Source: an uncultured Eubacteriales bacterium
GTDB taxonomy: Bacteria > Bacillota > Clostridia > Christensenellales > Aristaeellaceae
NCBI GenBank assembly: GCA_902793325.1
Contig: CADBCY010000001.1
Location: 62,001-126,000, forward strand
Direction: 5' to 3'
DNA length: 64,000 bases
Below are positions 39,672 to 49,400 of the stretch, one piece after another. The notes under the pieces are model-generated. The model had not been told where the DNA came from. It saw only the letters and a program-made list of their open reading frames with translations, and did not search any database. Each line of letters starts with the position of its first letter. Within the stretch, counting starts at the first letter, position 1. The position numbers and the translations under genes were made by a program.

Positions 39672-40258
39672 TGAGAAAGAAAAAGGGGGCGCAGCCGGTT
39701 CCGACCGTGGAGCAACTGGAAAAGGAGCTCCGGCGGGAACGACATCGCAGAAGCTATCGCAGCACCCTGACGAGCACGATCAGCGCGCTGCTTGTGGTGG
39801 CCGCCATCGCGGTGCTGGTGTCCATGCTGTGGCTGCCGGTGCTGCAGGTGGTGGGCGAGTCCATGACGCCCTCCCTTTACGAGGGGGAGATCGTCATATC
39901 GCTGAAGGGATCGTCGTTCGAGAAGGGCGACATCATCGCGTTCTACTACAACAACAAGATCCTCATCAAGCGCGTGATCGCCAACCCCGGCGAGTGGATC
40001 AACATCGACGACGGGGGCAACGTATTCGTGAACGACGTGCTGCTGGACGAACCCTACGTGCAGGAAAAGGCGCTGGGCGACTGCAACATCACCCTGCCCT
40101 ACCAGGTGCCGGACGGCAAGATCTTCGTCATGGGCGATCACAGGGCCACCTCCGCGGACAGCCGAAATACCGCGGTGGGCTGCGTGGCCGAGGAGCAGAT
40201 CGTGGGAAGGGTCCTGCTCCGGATATGGCCGTTTGAGCAATTTGGCCTGCTGTACTAG
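39671..40258 (+). CDS. lepB: Type I signal peptidase
   Basis: 195 residues, the short Gram-positive form with one N-terminal transmembrane helix (about 36-57) after a basic cytoplasmic end. The catalytic dyad is Ser64 (GESMTPSL) and Lys100 (IKRVIANPGEWI); GDHRATSADSR is the conserved late box. It removes signal peptides outside the membrane. Its place just before the giant adhesin and pilin genes suggests a dedicated pilus/adhesin peptidase, as in several pilus loci, although it could also serve general secretion. ATG 39671 with GAGG at 6 nt. Confidence 0.93.
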   Translation: MRKKKGAQPVPTVEQLEKELRRERHRRSYRSTLTSTISALLVVAAIAVLVSMLWLPVLQVVGESMTPSLYEGEIVISLKGSSFEKGDIIAFYYNNKILIKRVIANPGEWINIDDGGNVFVNDVLLDEPYVQEKALGDCNITLPYQVPDGKIFVMGDHRATSADSRNTAVGCVAEEQIVGRVLLRIWPFEQFGLLY

Positions 40259-40423
40259 CGGGCGCCGGAACCGGCACAACACGACGACTGAACCCCCCCG
40301 CGGAGCGGATGACACCCCCATGGGACGTGGGAACGACGCATTACCCGGAACCGGATTTGGATGGGAAAAGGAAAAACCGTCGACCGACCGGCGAACGACC
40401 GGCAGGCGACAGGAGGCGGGATT

Positions 40424-43400
40424 ATGAAGGATCGTTACAGCTCGATCATTGAAAAGCTCATTAAGGACAGAAAGGCGCAAAAGCGGGCCAGGAAAATCGT
40501 GGCGCTTTTGGCCGTGTTCGTGCTGCTGCTCACCACGGACAGCCTGAAGATGATCGCGAGCACGCTTGAATGGGGAAAGAGCGCCGGCGTCGTGTCGTCG
40601 ACGGTATCGACGGTGGATCAGCCGGCGGTCCTGACCGAAAATTCGCCCGGCGCGGTCTATTTCGACCCCGAGACGGGCCTGACCATCGAGGAGGAGAGCG
40701 CCCGCGGCCTTGTGAACGAGGCCGACGCCGGGGACGCGAGCGACCTCGACGTCGAGGTGCGGCAGGACAGGGAGTCCGCGTTTGAGACGCTGTCCGGCCA
40801 CGTCGATATCGAGAACCTGGAGCGCGACGCCGAGGAGATGAACGACATCGACCTCGCCTCCGCCATGGGCGAACCGGACGATGAGGATGACATCGCTTCC
40901 GGCAACGATGCCGACGGCCTGTACACCGTCTCCTATTCCGGCAGGAACCTGTCCGTGCGGGTGTCCGGGCTCGACGATACGTCGTTCCCCGCCGGCACGA
41001 CCGTGGTCGCCCAGTGGATCGCCGACAAGGGGCAGAAGCTCGCGTACCAGAACGCGATCGAGCGCGCCGCCGGCGGGAAACTGAAGACCGCCATCATGAA
41101 CATGAACCTGCTGAACGGCGGCAGCCGGATCCAGGCGAACGGCCCCGTCTACGTCGAGGTGGATCTCCTCAAGCCGGTGAAGGTCGGCGACGGGTACAAC
41201 TTCGCCATCACGGCGCTGGACGGCAACAAGGTCTTCTTCATCAGCGGCGAGGACAGCGTGCGCGTCGAGGACGGCATGCTGCTCGGCTTCTGGTATGAGA
41301 CGGACCGCATCGGCGACGTCGCGGTCGTGTGGCAGGCGAAGGAAGTGCCGGCCGAGGAAGTCGCGGAGGCAAACGACTTCGTGGCGGAAGCGGCCCCCGC
41401 GCCCGCCGAGGCAGCCCCCGCGCCCGCAGAGGCGGCCCCCGCGCCCGCAGAGGCGGCCCCCGCGCCCGCCGAAGCAGCGCCCGAGGCGGCGCCTGCGGAT
41501 GCGGCGGAGAGCACCGGCGAGACGGCGGCGGCGGATGGCGCGGAGAGCACCGGCGACGCCGGACAGGCCGACGCAGCGCCCGAGGGCCAGGCCGACGCGG
41601 AGGGCGAAGGCGCACTGTCCGAGGGGATCGTTGACGGCATTAATAATAATGAAGAAACACCGGACGCGATGACCGCGCCGGAGGGCACTACGGACGAAAC
41701 CACCGAGGGCACCGCGGACGAAACCACCGAGGGCACCGCGGACGAAACCACCGAGGGCACCGCGGACGAAACCGCCGAGGGCACCGCGGACGAAACCACC
41801 GAGGGCACCGCGGACGAAACCACCGAGGGCGCCACGGACGAAACCACCGAAGGCACCGACGAGGATTCCACCGGGGATACCGAAGGCGAAACCGGCGAGG
41901 GTACCGACGTGGAGGACGCCGAGGGCGCCGGTATCGAGGACGAAGAAAAATCCGAAGGGGACGAGGAGAAGTCCGAGGAGGACGAGGAGAAGTCCGAGGA
42001 GGACGAGGAGAAGTCCGAGGAGGACGAAGAGAAGTCCGAGGAGGACGAGGAGAAGTCCGAGGAGGACGAGGAGAAGTCCGAGGAGGACGAGGAGAAGTCC
42101 GAGGAGGACGAGCAGGAGACCTACGCCGAGGGCGAGTACTCCAAGGTCATCAACGGCTGCAAGGTGACGCTGACCTGGGGCCCCGAGGCCGGGATCCCCG
42201 AGGACGTCGTCATCGAAGTCAAGGAAATCGAGCGCGGCACCGAGGAATACGACGCGCTGTACAACCAGGCGGTGGCCATGCTGCCAGAGACCGACGAGGC
42301 CGACACCCAGGTGATGCGCTTCTTCGACATCACGCTGTACAGCGGAGAGGAGAAGATCGAGCCGAAGGCGCCGGTGAACGTGGACGTGCGGCTGGATGAG
42401 ACGGTGCAGAGCGAAGTCAGCGCGATGCACTACGCCGAGACGGAGCAGACGGGCGAGACCGCGCCGGTGCTCGTGGACGCCACCGCCGAGGGCGAGACGG
42501 TGTCCTTCGAGGCCGAGAGCTTCTCCACCTACGGCCTGGCCTATACCAAGCCCGCGACCCAGGTGGAGAACACGGCCAGCATCAGCGTGGACCTGAGCAG
42601 CGTGGATATGATGGACGCCGCCACCGTGGGGGACGAGGGCGTGAGCCTGTCCGTCTCGCAGCTGCTGCGCGGCGACGACGACGCGGTGGTCGTGTCCGGC
42701 AAGGTGGACGTGAGCGCCGACAAGCTGATGGAGGGCGACGTCGAGGCCAGCGACGGCGTGGAGGTGCAGGGCAAGAGCATCACGCTGTCCGACGAGGCGC
42801 TGGAGAGCGGCAGCGTGACGCTGGAGGTCACCACCAAAGAGACCGTCAACTATGAGAAGACCATCACCACCCACAAGGTGGAGATCGAGCTGACCGGCTA
42901 TGCCGGCCGCACCAAGGAGATCCAGGACGACGCCGGCGCGGTCACCGTGACCGCCGCCGACGGCAACAGCCTGCCCCGCGACGCCAGCGTGGAGCTGTCC
43001 GACGCCGTGACCTCCGTTCAGGTCGTGGAGACGCCCGCGGCGGAACCCGCCGAACCCGTGGCGGAGGACGCTGACGCGCCCGCCGAAGCGCCCGACGACG
43101 TCGAGGTCCCCGAGGCTCCCGCCGAGGCTTCCGCCGGCAAGGTGGTGGGCGAGGCCGCTTACGACATCACCATCACCAACGGCAACGACCAGACCATTTC
43201 CAGGACCGGCGAGGTGGACGTGACCGTCAAGCCCGCCGAAGAAATCAACGTATACAGCGAAGTCCCTTCCGACGCGGCCGTGAAGGGCATTTCCTATACC
43301 CTGACCCGCATGCATGAGGGCGAGGAACCCGAGGAGATCCCCGTAAAGGTCAAGCTGGACCGGGAGGGCAAGATCACCGAGTTCAGCTTCAGCACGGACA

Positions 43401-46400
43401 GGTTTTCCGAGTATAAGCTGAACTATACGGTGGACTTTGAGTACCTGGGCGACAAGGGTTACATGCAGTTGAACTTCACCGACTTCGACGCGGTTTCCGC
43501 GGAGAACGGCGAGGGCATCGTGTACGACACGGCCGAGTGCGACGTGCGCGTGGCGCTGGGCCTGCTGGGCGACCTTCTCGCCGGGGAGACCGCGGGCGAG
43601 GACAGCGACCTCGAGCGCAACGACATCGCCGTGAAGACCACCCTGGCGGACGGCTTCAGCTTTGATTTCGGCAAGGCTGAGGCGCTGGAGCAGTCCGACG
43701 GCGTGAAGTTCGCGGACGGCGAGCTGGTCATCACCGCGGACGGCAGGGTCGAGCTGACCGACGGCGTGCAGACCCTGTACGTCGGCATCAACGGCCTGTC
43801 CGCCCTGAAGGAGGAGATCCTGAAGGCGGAGGGCGTTTCCATCAAGGTCATGGAGGGCAAGGTGCCGCTGGGCGCCAGGGCCTCCTACGAAGTGTACGAC
43901 GAGGAAAAGACGGCCGAGCTGGTCGACGCCTACCTCGCGCCCGAAGCGGCGGAGGACGAGGGCGAAAGCGACGAGGAAAACGAAAAAGAGACCGAAGTCG
44001 GCTATTCCGCCGCCGACTTGAAGATCGTCCGCAACGACGCGGAGATCGACGCGAAGGGCCTTTTCAAGGTCACGCTGGCGAAGCGCGCGCTCATTCCCGA
44101 GGGCATGAAACTGGACAAAATCTTCCACATCCACGACGGAGAAGTGGAGGAAGTGAAGGCAAAAGAAACCGACGTCGGTCTTGAATTCACGGTAAACGAC
44201 TTCAGCGACATCGTGATCCGCTACACGGTGGAGTTCCATAACGACGAAAAAGAGGTCGTCATCCCGGGCGGCAGCCAGGTGCTGCTGTCCACGCTGATCG
44301 ACGCGCTGTCCCTGACCCGCGCCAACGGCGAGCCCTTCACCGTGGACGAGGTGGAGAAGGTCGAGTTCAACACGCCCGAGCTGTTTACCGTGGAAGAGGT
44401 CACGGGCACGGTGACGCTGAACGCGAATACCGAGGACGAGCAGACCGTCGAGATCACCACCGGCCATGATTTCCTGCTGACCTCCCTGCTGCCCTTCGAC
44501 GTCGACCGCATGTTCATCACGCTGACGGACGGCGAAGTGGTCGAGATGCGGGTGACGGACACGCAGAGCGGCACCGTATTCGAAACGACGCCCCTGTTCA
44601 CCGTCACCGCCGGCGAAAACCAGACGCTGACCGTTAATATCAAGGAGGGCGACCAGAGCTACTCCTTCCACGGGTACTATTACCTGTATGCCGCCGTTAA
44701 AAAAGGTGGCAAGCAGTACGGCTACATGCAGCCGTTCACGAGCGAGGGCGTTACTTTCGACGCGGATTCCTGGACGCGGTTGGGGACGAGAGGCAACGCG
44801 TCGACTCCCGGCGAGAGTCTCTCGTCGTTGGCCGCAGGAGATGAGATAAAGTTCTACATTATTACCGGTCAAAACAACTCCAGGCCGGACAGCTCAAAGA
44901 CGGTGACGTTCGATTTCGAGCAGCATTTCGATCTTCAGAACAATACCTATAGCCTGTCGATCGGCGACAAGATCGGTGATAAGAATATCAACGCCGTCAA
45001 TATTGATTCGTCCAATACAACTGCAACCATCGTGATGGGCAACCCGCCCAAGTATAACGCCACCCTGCGGTTTGTGCAGCAGAATGGAACGGACTTGGTT
45101 GAAAGCACCAATTTGCAGGGCGAATACTATGTCCTGATCAAGACGAAGGATAGCAACGGTGATGTTTTTGCGGTTTCCGAGAACGCGGTAGATCTCGTGA
45201 ATCAGACTTCGAGCATAACGTTTGACCGGCTTTATACGCAGAGCGACGATGATCGCGGGGAAGCGGAGTTCAACGGCAACACAATCACGGAGGCGTGGCT
45301 GGTTCAAAAAACGGACGGCTCGCGGCCGAGCGTGAAGGCTGCATATCAGATGCAGCAAACTGACGGTATAAAGGAGAAGATATCACTCTCCAACAATAAT
45401 ACGTTTGACATATACCAGATGTCCGGCGCGGCCAGCGGCGCCCACTATGAGATCACCGGCACGAAGATGGCGGCTTATAAGGTCGTTTCCAGCTTCGTCG
45501 ACGGGAGCGAGCAGCACAACGCCATTACACCGGCGCTGGCCGACGAGTATTACCTGGTGGCGAAGGCGAGTATTGAGCAGTGGGGGCAACCAAAGGACTG
45601 CTACTATGTAGAAACCTATGATCCCGCCCGGACGGCTGAAATCACACGGTTCTATGAAGGATACAACGAGACGGGCTATAACCCCGAAAACTTCACCAGC
45701 GGAATAAATGTTGACGTCTGTCTCGTGAAGAAGACTGCTTCCGTCGATACGCCGGCAAAAGCCATAAACGCGATGGCAGATTCCTCCATCATCAGCGGCG
45801 AGGTGGAGGTCTATACCCTCGCAACGACCAAGGCGACGGATCAGACCACGCTGACCTTCACGCAGAACGGCGAGGTGTATACGTCCACGGTCAAGTTCTA
45901 CGACGTCAACGCCAAGGTCGTCGATACGCCCTCGGTGCATGTGGACGAGACCCAGAGCACCCAGGAAGCGCCCACCCTGACGAAGAACTACTACATGGTC
46001 GCGACGATCAAGGACAAGACGACCCATGAGATCGCGGGCTGGGCCATCAATCCCGTCAATCTGAACGGCCGCAAGGAGACCTCTACGCTCTTCCGACAGT
46101 TCTATCCCTATGGCACGGACGGATCGTCCACGGCGGAGACGCCGATTGCCTACAGCACTACCGATTTCAATTATGATGTCGAAACGCGCCTGTACTGCAG
46201 CGACGACCCCATTGCCAGTGAGAACCTGAACTATAAGTACCTGGTCACGGACAAGAACGCCCTCGACAATGCCGAGAACGGCTATGAGTATGCCGGCTGT
46301 GTCTATCCCGATGCCTCGCACAGTGTAATCTACGCAAAGAAGTCGTACCCCAAGAAGTACGCCGTGCGCGTGCGCTTCATTGCGGAAGACGATTCGACGC

Positions 46401-49400
46401 TGCAGGCCATCCAGGGCGATAAGGACTACCACGTGTTCGTCACGGTGACGCATGCGGACAACACCACGCACTACTGGCATCCCATACTGACACTCACCAA
46501 AGAGCAAATTCAGCAACTGCCCAGGAAGAACGGCTATCACTATTTGGACCTGAAACTGGAGACCCATTGGTTCAATCAGAACGGCGTCCCCGATAACGAT
46601 TCGAGCGCCATCTTCACCGGCAACGAGAAGAACATCCACGTGGAGCTGTTGCAGCGCGCGGATTCCCAGGAAGGGATGAGCCATGCGAAGTACGCAGGCT
46701 CGACCAAGTTTGTCGAAGGCGATTCGCTGGGGAACTATACCATCCATTACGACACGAAGGAGACAGACCCCAAGGAAACCAATTCCAGGTTCTTCGAGGA
46801 AAAGGACGACGAGCACCATGTGACGCTGTGCTATGACCTCATCGACCTGACCCTGCCCTACGCGGCCAGCGAGTACGACTACGCCACCATCCTCGGGCCC
46901 AACTACGTCTACGGCATCGTGGCGGATCACCTGTACCACAACAACGACCTGCAGACCAACTTCGCCGTCAACCATTACACCGGCCACGGCGATTACGCCA
47001 CGCCCGACCTGTCCGGCAGCAGCTCCGGCGCCATCGTCATCGGCGAGTTCAACCGGAACACCGACGTGATGATGACGAACCACGTCGGCCCCGTCGTCAA
47101 CCGGAACAGCACGGACGACGAGAACATCAAGGCCGGTACGCTGCCCATCGGCAATAACGTGCAGGGCGTGCTGGCGATCTACGTGGACAACGACAGCGGC
47201 GTTCCCTTCCAGGATACCGCCTATCCTGTGAAGGATACCTCCGGGCGTGCGGTGGTGCGGCTCGAGGACGGCACGTCGCTGCAGAACAACATCGTCAACC
47301 CCGCCATACAGTACGGCGTCAATATGTCCAGGACGCTGGTGGCCAAGCAGGCGACCTATACCCCCGTCATCCCTGCGGACGGCAAGCCGATCATCGACAC
47401 CACGGGCTTCCCGGACGGCGCGACCATCTACATCGACGCCGACCGTCTGCTGCACAAGGTGAACGGCTCGGAGGACATCTACGGCGACTTCTACGCCCTG
47501 GAGAACCTGAAGATCAACAAGCTGGACAACCAGCTCCTGGTGTTCAACTTCAAGGAGACGAGGAACGTCCGGCTGGACCAGTTCAAGGTGAAACAGCCGT
47601 CCCTCTCGAGCTACGCGGGTATTTCTCTGGAGGATGAATACTTCAAGACCAATACGACGACTAACCAGAGCACGACGAACCAACTGATGGACCAGATTTC
47701 CCGGCACATCGTGTGGAACATGAGCAGCGTGACCGGGCGCCTGGAGATCAAGGAAGGCGGCGGTATGTACCTGCAGCCCAACCGCGGTTCCGAGACGAAG
47801 ATCTCGGCGACCAGCGGCGGCTGGCTGGTCAGCAACGGCTACGTGTACAACGATTCGGCCGAGTGGCACAACTTCTTCTCCGAGATGCCCGACAACACGA
47901 AGGTCAACCTGCATGCGCTGAAGACCGTGGACGGCAGGGTGCCGAACGCGCGGTTCAACTTCGCCCTGAGCGAGTACACGAAGACTCCCATTTGGACGGA
48001 CATAGAGACGAAGCAGAACGTCGGCGGCAGCGTCGAGTGGACCATCAATGACCCGACGCCGGGCTGGCACGTCTACAGGATTCAGGAGACGAGCAAGCAC
48101 GAGAACAACACCGGCAAGTACGTGATGGATGCGCACGAATACTTCGCCGTGGTGCACGTCACCTCCGTCATGGTCGGCACGGATGAGCACAGGGTTGCCA
48201 GCTCGCCGCTCTATTACGAGACCTTCACGCCGGGCGATTTCACCCCCGGCGGAGAAACTGCGCCCAACGTCAGCACCCCGCTGAGCCTGCCGGTATTCCA
48301 GAACCAGGAGCTGAAGAAGGGCCTGACGCTGAAGAAGTTCGTCAACGGCACGAGCAGCGCGGACGTTACCTTCACCTTCCGGATCGAAGCGTGGAAGGAC
48401 GCGGACGATGATTACAAAGCAGCCCATTCCGGCGCGACGACCATGCCGGTTGACAGTGAAGAGAAGACGTATCCCGTCACCGGCATACTGGGCGTCGAGA
48501 GCGTGAAGTTCACGCCGGATACGACGAACAACATCAGTACGGCGGAGCTGTCGCTGAGGAACGGCCAGAGCGCCACCATCGGCAACGAGAGCGTCGGCCT
48601 GCCGCAAGGCGCGCACTTCAGGATCCTCGAAACCAAGGTGGGGGATAAGGAGATCCCCGCTATCCTGGTGGACAACGACAGCCACGACGTGTACGTGGAC
48701 GGCTACCGCCCGCACAACGTCAACGCGGATACCCACACGCAGGTGCCGCTCGAGGGCGTGATCGCCGAGGATGGCACGATCGTAACCTTTGAAAACGACT
48801 ACTCGGCCTCCGGCAGCATGCCGCTCAGTGGCCATAAAGCGCTGCAGAAAATTGCGCAGACGACGGAAACGGTATCGGTTTCCGAGGGCGCTTTCGGCTT
48901 CCAGTTGATCAACGGCGAAGTCATACAGACGGTGTACAACAACGCGGACGGCGAAGTCGTGTTCGAAGACATCCAGTTTACCGAGGATGATATGGTCGGC
49001 GCGACGGAGCACGTGGACGGCACCCGCAGCAAGATCATCACCTACACCGTGCATGAGATCAACGGCAATCAGGGTGAGGAATACTACAGCCAGATCATCA
49101 ACGATGAGGACAAGATCATCATGGTGAAGCTGGTGGACGACGGCAAGGGCCAAATCACGGCGAAGATCGTGTCGGAGGTGGAAGGCACCATCACGGAGAC
49201 TGACCCCGCGAATTTCACCTTCCACTTCAACAACCGCAAGGGCGTGGAGGCCGTGATCGAGGGCAGCAAGGTGCTGACCGGCCGCGACATGAAGTCGAAC
49301 GAGGAATTCACCTTCGAGCTCAAGGAAGGCGATACCGTGCTGAGCACCACCACGGTGACCGGCGCGCAGGACGGCCAGAATCGTCCGTTCCACTTCCCGG

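Noticed and set aside
41388-42113. Regular repeats resembling a CRISPR array
   Set aside because: The units are directly adjacent without spacers, are multiples of three, and stay in frame inside a surface protein.
39464-44872. 1,800-codon open frame on the minus strand inside the adhesin region
   Set aside because: It mirrors the repetitive acidic coding sequence of the adhesin and lies across two genes with strong evidence. No start signal or recognisable domain.
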